Source: Flavimaricola marinus (GTDB taxonomy: Bacteria > Pseudomonadota > Alphaproteobacteria > Rhodobacterales > Rhodobacteraceae). Taken from it: a DNA stretch of 64,000 nucleotides. Shown one piece after another: positions 9,060 through 17,196 of this stretch (position 1 is its first letter; every line of letters begins with the position of its first letter). The notes under the pieces are model-generated. The model did no database searches, was not told the origin of the DNA, and was given only the letters and a program-made list of their open reading frames with translations. Location: NCBI RefSeq assembly GCF_900184895.1, contig NZ_FXZK01000006.1, forward strand, positions 124,001 through 188,000, in the 5' to 3' direction. Both the position numbers and the translations under genes were made by a program.

Positions 9060-9724
9060 GGTGCGTCTGTCTCGATCCGGTAGCCGAGGCCGCGGACCGT
9101 CTCGATCCGAAAGCCCATGCCGTCGATACGGCGCCGCAGCCGCCCGACATACACTTCGATGGCGTTTTCGGTAACGGCCGTATCATAGGAAAACATCCTG
9201 TCCATGACATGCGACTTGGACAAGATTTGGCCCGGATGCCGGGCGAAGACCTCCAGCAAGCGAATCTCTCGGTTGCGCAACTCGACGATCTGTTCTCCAT
9301 ACTGAAGCGTCCCGGCAAGTGGATCAAAGACCGCCGGTCCCAACGCTATGTCGTTGCGGGCGGCTCCGCCCCGCCGCCGCAGCACAGCTCGGCAACGCGC
9401 CTCGAGTTCCGAAAAATCGAAAGGCTTTGTGATATAGTCGTCCGCCCCTTGATCGAGTGCTCCAACTCTATCCGAGACCTGCGCTCGCGCGGTCAAAACA
9501 ATAACCGGGGTTTGAAGATGGGCCCGGCTTCGGGCCAGAAAATCGCGCCCATCACCATCTGGTAGCATCACGTCGAGCAGTATCAGATCGTAGTTCGCCG
9601 CTGCGAGGCAATCCTCCGCTTCAGCAAGCGTCATAGCATGGTCGACGGCATGTCCATCCAAAGCCAGTCTCTTGATGACGGCATCGGAAAGCTCGATATT
9701 GTCCTCCACCAAAAGGTATCTCAC
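9056..9724 (-). CDS. tctD: OmpR-family response regulator, TctD-like
   Basis: This is a 222-residue regulator with a receiver domain (acidic pocket VEDN, phospho-Asp in LILLDVMLPD, conserved Lys in ITKPFDF) and a C-terminal winged helix (ENAIEVYVGRLRRRID, then RGLGYR). I prefer the GTG at 9724, which begins RYLLVEDN as receiver domains do and has GAGAGGGA upstream. A GTG at 9763 would add 13 residues. It is divergent from tctC, and the gap holds three 11-bp repeats that suit an OmpR-type activator. Confidence 0.92.
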   Translation of the reverse strand: MRYLLVEDNIELSDAVIKRLALDGHAVDHAMTLAEAEDCLAAANYDLILLDVMLPDGDGRDFLARSRAHLQTPVIVLTARAQVSDRVGALDQGADDYITKPFDFSELEARCRAVLRRRGGAARNDIALGPAVFDPLAGTLQYGEQIVELRNREIRLLEVFARHPGQILSKSHVMDRMFSYDTAVTENAIEVYVGRLRRRIDGMGFRIETVRGLGYRIETDAP

Positions 9725-9770
9725 GGTGCCGATCCCTCTCCCAAGTCGATTGTCCGTGCCCACTGATCCT

Positions 9771-9801
9771 CTGTCAGGGTTCTGTCAGCTTCCTGTGATC
9801 A
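9771..9801. promoter_or_regulatory. Three 11-bp direct repeats, candidate TctD binding region
   Basis: CTGTCAG at 9771, CTGTCAG at 9782 and CTGTGAT at 9793 are spaced exactly 11 bases apart, about one helical turn. The array sits in the divergent region between the regulator (GTG at 9724) and tctC (ATG at 9853). OmpR-family regulators bind tandem half-sites with this spacing. Binding by the neighbouring regulator is inferred. Confidence 0.6.
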
Positions 9802-9852
9802 ATATCAAGCATGGGCGGTGGAGGACTGCCTGTCAAATGGGAGGACGACCAT

Positions 9853-10839
9853 ATGAATACTCTAGAGTGGACACGTCGCGGACTGATCGCGGCAGCAACC
9901 GCGACCGTTGCATTCACTGGCATGGCACACGCCGATGGGCATCAGATGATGGACTCAGTGCATTTCCTGATCCCGGGTGGCGCCGGCGGTGGTTGGGACG
10001 GCACGGCTCGCGGCACTGGCGAAGCATTGGTGAACTCCGGTCTTGTCGGCAACGCAACCTACGAGAACATGTCCGGCGGCGGCGGCGGTGTCGCGATCGG
10101 CAATTTGATTGAAAACGCCGATAGCAGTCACGGCACATTGATGGTGAACTCAACGCCAATCGTGATCCGTGCCCTGACCGGTGAAATCGCACAAAGCTTC
10201 CGCGATCTGACGTTGGTTGCAGGGACGGTCGGCGACTATGCCGCTTTGGTCGTCAATGCCGAAAGCCCGATCATGTCGATGGAAGACGCACTCGCGGCTT
10301 ATCGTGAGGCGCCACAGGACTTCGCCATCGGCGGCGGTTCGGTGCCTGGCGGTATGGATCATCTCGTCGCTGCGATCATCATGCAGGGGGCCGGTGAAGA
10401 CCCGACCGCTTTCAACTACATTGGCTATGACGCCGGCGGCGAAGCGATGGCGGGCCTACTTTCGGGCGAAATCGACGCGCTCTCGACTGGTTTTTCCGAA
10501 GCCGTGGCGCTGGCTGATCAAGGTGCAATCCGCATCCTCGGCGTGACCGCGCCGGAGCGTGTGCCGGCCTATGAAGAGGCACCAAGCTTTGTCGAACAGG
10601 GGATCGACGCGCAATTCGTGAACTGGCGTGGGTTCTTTGCCGCTCCCGGGCTGCCGGAAGATCAACTGGTTGCCTACCAGAACTTGCTCGCCGAGATGAT
10701 GGATACTCCCGAGTGGGAGGAAATCCGGGCAAGCATGGGGTTGGTCAACATCTTCCGTCCCGGCGATGAGTTCAAAGCCTTCCTGGAAGGCCAAGAGCAA
10801 CAGATCGGCGATCTGATGCGGGAACTCGGTTTCCTCTAA
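9853..10839 (+). CDS. tctC: Tricarboxylate transporter substrate-binding protein TctC
   Basis: This is a 328-residue periplasmic receptor of the tripartite tricarboxylate transporter family. The signal peptide (about residues 1-28) contains TRRGLIAA, which resembles a twin-arginine motif, and ends AHA. The mature part shows the family segments FLIPGGAGGGWDGTAR, ENMSGGGGGVAIG and NYIGYDAGGEAM. The ATG at 9853 follows GGGAGG, whereas the longer frame from 9811 would place the signal peptide internally. It passes its ligand (citrate or another tri/dicarboxylate) to TctBA encoded downstream and is probably switched on by the divergent TctDE system. Confidence 0.93.
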   Translation: MNTLEWTRRGLIAAATATVAFTGMAHADGHQMMDSVHFLIPGGAGGGWDGTARGTGEALVNSGLVGNATYENMSGGGGGVAIGNLIENADSSHGTLMVNSTPIVIRALTGEIAQSFRDLTLVAGTVGDYAALVVNAESPIMSMEDALAAYREAPQDFAIGGGSVPGGMDHLVAAIIMQGAGEDPTAFNYIGYDAGGEAMAGLLSGEIDALSTGFSEAVALADQGAIRILGVTAPERVPAYEEAPSFVEQGIDAQFVNWRGFFAAPGLPEDQLVAYQNLLAEMMDTPEWEEIRASMGLVNIFRPGDEFKAFLEGQEQQIGDLMRELGFL

Positions 10840-10886
10840 AATCGTCGATGTGGCTCGTAGCGGGCCGACCATCGACGTCGGAAAAA

Positions 10887-10919
10887 GGATATCCGGCCCA
10901 CTTGCTGGGCCGGATATCC
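10887..10919 (+). promoter_or_regulatory. Strong intercistronic hairpin between tctC and tctB
   Basis: A perfect 14-bp inverted repeat (GGATATCCGGCCCA / TGGGCCGGATATCC) with a 5-base loop lies in the 124-base gap between tctC and tctB. There is no T-run after it. It could protect tctC mRNA from 3' decay or limit read-through into the membrane components, giving the excess of receptor usual for these systems. The function is inferred. Confidence 0.75.
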
Positions 10920-10963
10920 GAGACAAGACAACTCAAATGGAATCCAGGGGGAGGGGACGAACA

Positions 10964-11455
10964 ATGGCTTTGGATCGTTGGATCGCGCTGGCCTTTATCG
11001 CGCTGTGTTGCGTCTATGGCTATGCCGCATTTTTCACGATGGATGACCTGCTTCCACCCATTTTGCAGCGCAACCCCGTTTGGCCGTCGACATTCCCCAA
11101 GATCCTGACGGTGATGGGCATCGTTGTTGGGCTCATTGTCCTGTTCACCCCCAAACCGTCGGGCGACAAAGCGGAGATCAAGGACGGCACGATCGATCTG
11201 AGCAGGCTTGGAGACTATCATGTCGGTCAGGCGATTGGACTGCTCGTTCTCATGGTTGCCTATGCACTGACGTTGCGCCCGTTCGGCTTTCTCGGCGCTA
11301 CAATCGGCTTTCTCGTGTTCGGTGCCACCCTTCTCGGTGAACGTCGTTTCCACGTATTGATCCCGGTCGCGGTCATTGCGGCAGGCTCGATCTGGTATCT
11401 GGTCCAAGAGGTGTTGGGAATATTCCTGCGCCCTTGGCCCGGATTCCTCATGTAA
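10964..11455 (+). CDS. tctB: Tricarboxylate transporter small membrane subunit TctB
   Basis: This 163-residue protein has four predicted membrane helices, as expected for the poorly conserved small subunit TctB. The helices begin at about residues 6, 42, 84 and 107, the last two flanking the GFLGATIGFLVFGA region. The ATG at 10964 follows a purine-rich GGGGGAGGGG. Longer in-frame starts (GTG at 10850) run through the hairpin and are unlikely. It lies 15 bases before tctA. Together with TctA it forms the inner-membrane part of a secondary, cation-driven uptake system. Confidence 0.88.
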   Translation: MALDRWIALAFIALCCVYGYAAFFTMDDLLPPILQRNPVWPSTFPKILTVMGIVVGLIVLFTPKPSGDKAEIKDGTIDLSRLGDYHVGQAIGLLVLMVAYALTLRPFGFLGATIGFLVFGATLLGERRFHVLIPVAVIAAGSIWYLVQEVLGIFLRPWPGFLM

Positions 11456-11470
11456 GCAAAGGTTGAAACG

Positions 11471-12985
11471 ATGCTTGAAGGATTGATGCTAGGCCTTTCT
11501 GCGGCCGTCACCCCATTCAACCTGATCATGGTCGTCATGGGATGCGTCATCGGCACATTGATCGGTATGTTGCCCGGTCTGGGACCGATGTCGATCATTG
11601 CTATCATGATCCCGGTTGCGATCGGCATCGGCGATCCAACCGCCGCTCTGATCCTGCTGTCTGGGGTTTACTACGGAGCGATTTTTGGCGGGTCGACCTC
11701 GTCGATCCTGCTGAACGCACCCGGAGTCGCGGGAACGGTCGCCACCGCCTTTGATGGGTATCCGATGGCGCGCAAGGGCCAAGCGGGAAAGGCCCTGACC
11801 ATTGCCGCAGTTGCAAGTTTCGCCGGCGGAACGATCGGTGCCATTCTCTTGATGATCTTTGCGCCCGCGCTTTCATCCGTAGCCCTGCTGTTCCATTCGG
11901 CTGAATACTTTGCCTTGATGGTGGTTGGCCTTTCGGCAATTGCCGCCTTTGCGGGAACGGGGCAGGTGGCCAAGGCGCTGATGATGACGATCCTCGGCCT
12001 GATGATGGGGACCGTTGGCGAGGGTGCGCTGTCCAATATGCCGCGTTTCACCTTTGGCATGATGGAACTGCAGTCAGGGTTTTCATTCATAACACTTGCG
12101 ATGGCGATGTTCGCATTGCCGGAGGCTCTGTTTCTCGTCATGAACCCGGCGCGCGCAGCCACAGGTGACAGCGGCAAGATTACCGGTATGCGTATCACCG
12201 GGGCTGAGGCGCGAAGCATTGCGCCGGTCATCGGGCGCCAGTCAATTCAAGGGTTCTTCATTGGCGTGCTCCCCGGCGCAGGGGCGACGATCGCGTCATT
12301 TTTGGGCTACGCGGTGGAGCGAAATATCGCCAAGGGAGCGGAGCAGGAGGAATTCGGCAAAGGCTCGATCAAAGGACTTGCCGCACCCGAGACCGCCAAC
12401 AACGCGGCCTGCACTGGATCATTCGTGCCTTTGCTAACCTTGGGAATTCCCGGATCGGGGACGACCGCGATCCTGCTGGGTGCGCTGTTGGCTCTCAATG
12501 TCACACCGGGTCCACGTCTCATGACCGATGAGCCACAAGTGTTCTGGGCTGTTATCATCTCGATGTATATCGGGAACCTGGTCCTGTTGATACTGAACCT
12601 GCCACTCATCCCCTACATCGCCAAAATCCTGACGATCCCTCGGACGTTCCTGATTCCGTTCATCCTGTTCTTCACGTTGATGGGTAGCTACCTCGGACAG
12701 AACAACTCGACGGAATTGTTGATCCTTGTTGGGTTCGGCGTGATCGCGACGATCTTGCGTTTCGCCGACTATCCGCTCGCTCCGCTGCTCATCGGCTTTA
12801 TTCTCGGCACCATGCTGGAGGACAACTTTGGCCGCGCAATGCAGCTTTATCGCGGCTTTGGTTTCCTGTTGGAGCGCCCAATGACACTGGCACTCCTGGT
12901 GTTGGCGGCGCTTCTGGTGGTGCTGCCGAGTTTCCGAGCTTACCGGGCACGGCGGCGCGCCGAGGGTGTGGCCGACGGTGACTGA
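11471..12985 (+). CDS. tctA: Tricarboxylate transporter large membrane subunit TctA
   Basis: This 504-residue protein, with about a dozen hydrophobic segments, is the channel-forming subunit of the tripartite tricarboxylate transporter. Family signatures are visible: GMLPGLGPMSIIA near residue 37, GAIFGGSTSSILLNAPG near 72, and the second-half repeat GVLPGAGATIASFLGYA and TLGIPGSGTTAILLGAL. Length and hydropathy are normal for the family. It is the last gene of tctCBA and is followed by a strong hairpin. Confidence 0.95.
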   Translation: MLEGLMLGLSAAVTPFNLIMVVMGCVIGTLIGMLPGLGPMSIIAIMIPVAIGIGDPTAALILLSGVYYGAIFGGSTSSILLNAPGVAGTVATAFDGYPMARKGQAGKALTIAAVASFAGGTIGAILLMIFAPALSSVALLFHSAEYFALMVVGLSAIAAFAGTGQVAKALMMTILGLMMGTVGEGALSNMPRFTFGMMELQSGFSFITLAMAMFALPEALFLVMNPARAATGDSGKITGMRITGAEARSIAPVIGRQSIQGFFIGVLPGAGATIASFLGYAVERNIAKGAEQEEFGKGSIKGLAAPETANNAACTGSFVPLLTLGIPGSGTTAILLGALLALNVTPGPRLMTDEPQVFWAVIISMYIGNLVLLILNLPLIPYIAKILTIPRTFLIPFILFFTLMGSYLGQNNSTELLILVGFGVIATILRFADYPLAPLLIGFILGTMLEDNFGRAMQLYRGFGFLLERPMTLALLVLAALLVVLPSFRAYRARRRAEGVADGD

Positions 12986-12992
12986 AGATCCG

Positions 12993-13018
12993 CGCCGCGC
13001 AACTCGGGTTGCGCGGCG
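12993..13018 (+). terminator. Probable terminator of tctCBA
   Basis: An 11-bp GC-rich stem (CGCCGCGCAAC / GTTGCGCGGCG) with a TCGG tetraloop starts eight bases after the tctA stop. Only a weak T-rich tail follows (TTCATGTCTC). The hairpin is strong, but the tail is poorer than in a classical intrinsic terminator. Confidence 0.7.
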
Positions 13019-13146
13019 TTCATGTCTCTAGGACCGAAGCCTATACCCGCCCATTCTCGATAATTCCTTGGCTTCGTGACTGCCAGGAGGGCTAGCAAGG
13101 CAACACCAAACTTCGCAAATAGACGCAGGGCATGGTTTGTCAGGGT

Positions 13147-14037
13147 CTAATGTCGGCTCAATTCCTCGACGAGAAAGTCGTAGACAAGCCTGATCCGATG
13201 ACTGGTCGTCAACTCGCGGTGCGCAACCAGCCAGATGGGGAAAGTCAAAGGCTCCAAGTCCGGTAAAACGCGCCGTACGGCCGGATCCCGGTCGCCAATG
13301 AAGGAATCCAGAATTCCGATTGCGGCGCCTTGGCGGACCAACTCCCACATCACCAAATAGCTTTCGGTGACAATTGGAAAATTGGCTTCGGTCAAGCCAA
13401 GGCCAAGTGTGTTCAATCCTGCCAGCATCATGCCGGAATGATCGAGATTGATGAACTCCGCATGCCGCAGGTCATAAGGTTTGACCGGATTGCCAATCTT
13501 ATCGACATAGTCTGGAGTGGCGTAGAGCCGGGCTTCGGCGTCACCGATCTTCTTTGCGATCAAGTCTGGTTCCGTTGGACGGAAGTTGCGGATTGCGATG
13601 TCCGCCTCGCGTCGCCGCAAATCGCTTGCCTGATTGGAGACGACGATTTCGACCTGAATACCAGGCTCGCGCAATCGCAGTTTTGCAACAATCGGTGGAA
13701 GCAGAACCGCCGCATAGGTTTCGCTGGCGGAAATGCTGATCGTTCCAGCGATAGCTTGTGATTGCCCGAGAGCGGTCAGTGATACCCGCCCCGCCGCTTC
13801 ACCCATCGTGCGGACGTGTTCGAGCAACTCCAATCCACTTGGTGTCAAAGACAAGCCACGTCCGACGCGTTCGAATAGAACGATGCCTAGTTCCTGCTCC
13901 AGCCCATCCACCTGCCGACCAAGCGTCGGCTGCGCCATGCCGAGCGCACGAGCCGCAGCAGACAGCGAACCCTCTTCCGCGGTCACCAAAAAGGCTCTTG
14001 CCTTGTTCCAGTCGAATTTGATGGCCCGCCAATCCAT
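13147..14037 (-). CDS. LysR-family transcriptional regulator
   Basis: This is a regulator of about 296 residues with an N-terminal LysR helix-turn-helix (GSLSAAARALGMAQPTLGRQ) and a C-terminal effector domain (GTISISASETYAAVLLPPI onwards). The start is uncertain: ATGs at 14037, 14049 and 14079 and one at 14136 are in frame, and none has a good ribosome site. I chose 14037 because MDWRAIKFDWNKAR matches where this subgroup usually begins. The divergent DUF4386 and oxidoreductase genes are the likely targets. The ligand is unknown. Confidence 0.85.
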   Translation of the reverse strand: MDWRAIKFDWNKARAFLVTAEEGSLSAAARALGMAQPTLGRQVDGLEQELGIVLFERVGRGLSLTPSGLELLEHVRTMGEAAGRVSLTALGQSQAIAGTISISASETYAAVLLPPIVAKLRLREPGIQVEIVVSNQASDLRRREADIAIRNFRPTEPDLIAKKIGDAEARLYATPDYVDKIGNPVKPYDLRHAEFINLDHSGMMLAGLNTLGLGLTEANFPIVTESYLVMWELVRQGAAIGILDSFIGDRDPAVRRVLPDLEPLTFPIWLVAHRELTTSHRIRLVYDFLVEELSRH

Positions 14038-14194
14038 GCGGATATGCATATCAGTATTAGAAATTTGGTCAATTTGCATCGTTCCCGGCTGGATGTAGAA
14101 AAAGCCAAGAACAATCAGCAACGCCAAAAACACCAACGTTTCCTAGCGAATTGCCGGAAACGAACGCTCTCTTTTTGACCTGAAAGGACATCAC

Positions 14195-14887
14195 ATGTCT
14201 CAACATTATTTGCATGCGCTCACGCCACGAACTGCCGGGGTGCTCTACCTCGCGATTGCGGTATGTGGCGGGTTTAGCATTGGATATGTCCCGCAAATCA
14301 TCATCGCAGATACCGATAGCGCCGCGACCGTGGCCAACTTGATGAACAATCTCGGTCTCTTCAAACTGGGCGTTCTTGCCGACATCGCGATCATCCTCTT
14401 GGAACTAGTCCTGACCGCTGTGCTCTACGTCATGTTTCGGCAGGTCAGCCCCGTCCTTGCCTCGCTTGCGCTGATCGCTCGGGCAGGGATGATCGTCGTG
14501 ATGGGGTGCAACCTATTGATTTGGGTCTTTCCGCTCACCTTCGTCACGGATGGCTCTGATTTGGCCAACTCGGCGGAGCTGGTTCAACACCTGTTCGCCG
14601 CCCACGGCCTGGGGATATTCGTCTGGCAGTTGTTCTTTGGCATGCACCTGTTTGCCCTCGGTGGAAGCGCGCTGAGAGCACCGGCCGTTCCGCGCCTCTT
14701 GGCATGGGGTCTGTTCGTCGGAGGGTTCGGATACCTCGTCCAAGGTATTGTTAAACTGGCGTTTATTGATGTTGCCTCGATCAATCTACTGATTGTCGCA
14801 CTCCTTGTGATCGTCACGATCTCGGAGCTTGGCTTTGCAGTCTGGCTGCTGGCGTGGGGGAACAAGCGTCTCGGCGCGGCTTCCTGA
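14195..14887 (+). CDS. DUF4386 family membrane protein
   Basis: This 230-residue, very hydrophobic protein has about six membrane helices and matches the DUF4386 family (TPRTAGVLYLAIAV near the start; HLFALGGSALR and RLLAWGLFVGGFGYL later). The family's function is not known. AAAGGA upstream supports the ATG. It is divergent from the LysR gene and 32 bases before an MDR oxidoreductase, so the two probably share one LysR-controlled transcript. Confidence 0.8.
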   Translation: MSQHYLHALTPRTAGVLYLAIAVCGGFSIGYVPQIIIADTDSAATVANLMNNLGLFKLGVLADIAIILLELVLTAVLYVMFRQVSPVLASLALIARAGMIVVMGCNLLIWVFPLTFVTDGSDLANSAELVQHLFAAHGLGIFVWQLFFGMHLFALGGSALRAPAVPRLLAWGLFVGGFGYLVQGIVKLAFIDVASINLLIVALLVIVTISELGFAVWLLAWGNKRLGAAS

Positions 14888-14919
14888 ATTTCAACTTAAG
14901 CCTTCAAAAGGATAGAACA

Positions 14920-15936
14920 ATGAAAGCGTACACTTATAGCCGCTATGGCAATCCCGAGGTCCTAGAACTGGTCGATGTTGCGACGCCAATTCCAAATGAC
15001 AACGAGATACTGATCAAGACCCACGCAACGACCGTCAGCAGCGGAGATTGGCGCGCCAGGTCGCTCAAAGTTCCTGCCGGAATGGGCTGGATGGCGCGGT
15101 TGGCGTTCGGCGTGTTTCGCCCGCGCAAACCGATACTGGGCACCGAACTCTCCGGTGTCGTCGTTGAGGTCGGAGCCGCTGTTACGGAATTCAAGGTGGG
15201 CGACGCAGTGATTGCTTTCCCGGGGGCTTCCTTTGGCGCACACGCCGAATATTGCGTCATGCCGCAAGACGGGAAAGTGGCACACAAGCCGGAAACCCTC
15301 AGTTTCGAAGCGGCCGCCGCGTTGGCCTTCGGCGGAACGACCGCCTATGATTTCCTTGTCAACAAAGCGCAGGTCAAGGCCGGTGAGAAGGTCTTGGTCA
15401 ACGGCGCTTCCGGTGCCACTGGCACATCCTTTGTGCAATTGGCCAAGTTCTTTGGGGCCGAAATCACGGCCGTCTGCAGCGCCGCCAACGCCGAATTGGT
15501 GCGTAGCCTCGGCGCGGATCATGTTTTTGACTACGCGAAGACTGACTTCGCTGATGGCGGGCACAAGTTCGACGTCATCGTCGATACAGCAGGAACCGCG
15601 CCGTGGTCGAGATCGCGCCGCGCGCTCACCGCAGGCGGTCGACTTGTAATCGTCAACGGTAGTTTGCTCGATATGGTGCTGGGGCCATTGCGCGCACGGC
15701 TTTCCGGAAAAAAGATGATCGTAGGCGTCGCATCGGAGGCCGCGTCAATCCTGCGGAAGCTCGTCTCGCTTGCGGACGAAGGGCATTTCATCCCGGTCAT
15801 CGACCGCTCTTACAGTTTTGATCACATGATCGATGCCCACCGGCATGTCGATACAGGCCACAAAAAGGGCAACGTGGTAGTTGTCTTGGTTCCTTCCAAG
15901 CGCGAGCCCGGAGAAGGCGAAAGATTGGCGTCTTGA
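14920..15936 (+). CDS. Medium-chain dehydrogenase/reductase (quinone reductase-like)
   Basis: This is a 338-residue NAD(P)H-dependent MDR oxidoreductase. The GroES-like N-terminal domain shows SSGDWRAR where zinc enzymes have a Cys ligand, and no structural zinc Cys cluster is seen, so it belongs to the zinc-free quinone/enone reductase side of the family. The nucleotide-binding loop is NGASGATGTSF near residue 158. The ATG at 14920 follows AAAAGGATAG; a longer frame would overlap the upstream gene. Substrate unknown; reduction of quinones or reactive enones is the usual activity. Confidence 0.85.
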   Translation: MKAYTYSRYGNPEVLELVDVATPIPNDNEILIKTHATTVSSGDWRARSLKVPAGMGWMARLAFGVFRPRKPILGTELSGVVVEVGAAVTEFKVGDAVIAFPGASFGAHAEYCVMPQDGKVAHKPETLSFEAAAALAFGGTTAYDFLVNKAQVKAGEKVLVNGASGATGTSFVQLAKFFGAEITAVCSAANAELVRSLGADHVFDYAKTDFADGGHKFDVIVDTAGTAPWSRSRRALTAGGRLVIVNGSLLDMVLGPLRARLSGKKMIVGVASEAASILRKLVSLADEGHFIPVIDRSYSFDHMIDAHRHVDTGHKKGNVVVVLVPSKREPGEGERLAS

Positions 15937-16282
15937 AGTTGGGCAGTTGGGGCGACCCGCACCGTTGGCGCTCCAGCAATTGCTTGATGAACGACAGGAG
16001 GTGGATCGGAAGGCTTCCTTCCAAGGTCTCGCGCCAGGATCGGCAAAGCTTCGACAACTTCCGTCGGAAGCATTGCCGATCGACGGTGCCGCTCTGTGGC
16101 TATGTCTTCGTCAAGGGCCATCCGATTGGTTCCGCGGCTCTCCCGATATCTGAATGATCAAGCGAGACGGACTTTGATCCAAGACAACGACTGCTTCTGA
16201 TTCAATCCGTATTCTTGGACGACGGTGAGCCGATCACCAACCGGAACAACGCCAAATCCACTGTGCGACAAGGGGGACACCA
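15937..16282. other. 346-base gap without a recognisable gene
   Basis: Open frames exist on both strands, but none has a convincing start, codon pattern or family match. I could not reconstruct a pseudogene from it. AAGGGGGACACC just before 16283 is the ribosome site of the next gene. Confidence 0.5.
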
Positions 16283-16825
16283 ATGAATGTCTTATTGATT
16301 TTCGAGACGGTCGAAGGCCAGAGCCGAAAGATCGTCAAGTTTCTAAGAGATCGCGCAGAGACATCGGGCCACACAGTACAAGTCTTTGATACGGCAGACA
16401 AACTGGGTACACTGTCATTTGCCGGGATCGACAGGGTTGTTCTGGTGGCTCCTGTACACGAACGACGGCATCCCAGGACGTTCGAGGTCGTCGTTGCCTC
16501 GAACCTCGAGGATTTGAACCACCGGCCAAGTTTAATGGTGTCCGTAAGTCTAAAGGCTGCTTTTCCCGAAAGCATTGACGAGGCCAAAGACTACCTCGTC
16601 GAAATGGAGATGCGAACCGGGTTCGTTCCCGACCGCGAAATGTTGGCCGCTGGCGCAGTGCGAACGGCCAGCTACGGCTACTTCGAAAGCCAGATCGTCC
16701 AAAACGTTGCTTTGGAGGGGCGACAGGTGGATCTGGTCAACGGGGTCAGGGAGTTTACGGACTGGCAAGAGCTGGGCGCACAGTTTGATAGCTTCTTAGA
16801 GACAGCGGAACGCCAATCGAGCTGA
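16283..16825 (+). CDS. Flavodoxin-domain protein, HemG-like
   Basis: This is a 180-residue flavodoxin-fold protein. The FMN phosphate loop is ETVEGQSRKI at residues 8-17, and the layout resembles HemG, the menaquinone-dependent protoporphyrinogen oxidase: a central RVVLVAPVHERRHPRTF segment, SLMVSVSLKAAFPE, and a C-terminal VNGVREFTDWQEL resembling the HemG end. HemG makes protoporphyrin IX at the membrane. No heme genes adjoin it, so a general flavodoxin-like redox role is equally possible. It ends about 140 bases before tRNA-Cys. Confidence 0.7.
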   Translation: MNVLLIFETVEGQSRKIVKFLRDRAETSGHTVQVFDTADKLGTLSFAGIDRVVLVAPVHERRHPRTFEVVVASNLEDLNHRPSLMVSVSLKAAFPESIDEAKDYLVEMEMRTGFVPDREMLAAGAVRTASYGYFESQIVQNVALEGRQVDLVNGVREFTDWQELGAQFDSFLETAERQSS

Positions 16826-16964
16826 CCGATTGTCGATTACATCATTATCTAACTCTCAAGACGGACGAGTCAGGTGGGGTAGCAGTACTAGCAAAAGTTT
16901 GCAGCATTCTATGGCAAGTACTTAGCCAACGGGATCATCACTAGACGATGCTTCTTGAAGGATG

Positions 16965-17038
16965 TGGAGGCGAGTACCGGAATCGAACCGGTCTACACGG
17001 ATTTGCAATCCGCTGCATAACCTACCTGCCCACTCGCC
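16965..17038 (-). tRNA. tRNA-Cys (GCA anticodon)
   Basis: The minus strand folds as a full cloverleaf: a 7-bp acceptor stem GGCGAGT/ACTCGCC, an anticodon loop TTGCAAA with anticodon GCA between GCGGA and TCCGT, a T arm ACCGG-TTCGATT-CCGGT, discriminator U and an encoded CCA. It decodes UGC/UGU. By alignment with E. coli tRNA-Cys, positions 8 and 14 both read G, where U8 and A14 are normal. The 3' end faces the catabolic block at lower coordinates. Confidence 0.95.
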
Positions 17039-17196
17039 TTGCCGACCTCCGATATACCAGAGTGTTGTGGCACGCAAGCAGGACATCACGTGGTTTTCGG
17101 GCAGCGTTTGCCGCGAGCTTATACTCTGTCGTTGCCGGGGCGTGATGGATATGGCATCACCAAACTCAGCTGATATGAACTAAAGAGTTTAGCCCC

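Noticed and set aside
1-16964. A mobile island inserted at tRNA-Cys
   Set aside because: Orientation and gene content would fit, but no integrase, transposase, conjugation gene or repeat of the tRNA 3' end was found. It is kept only as a note under the tRNA finding.
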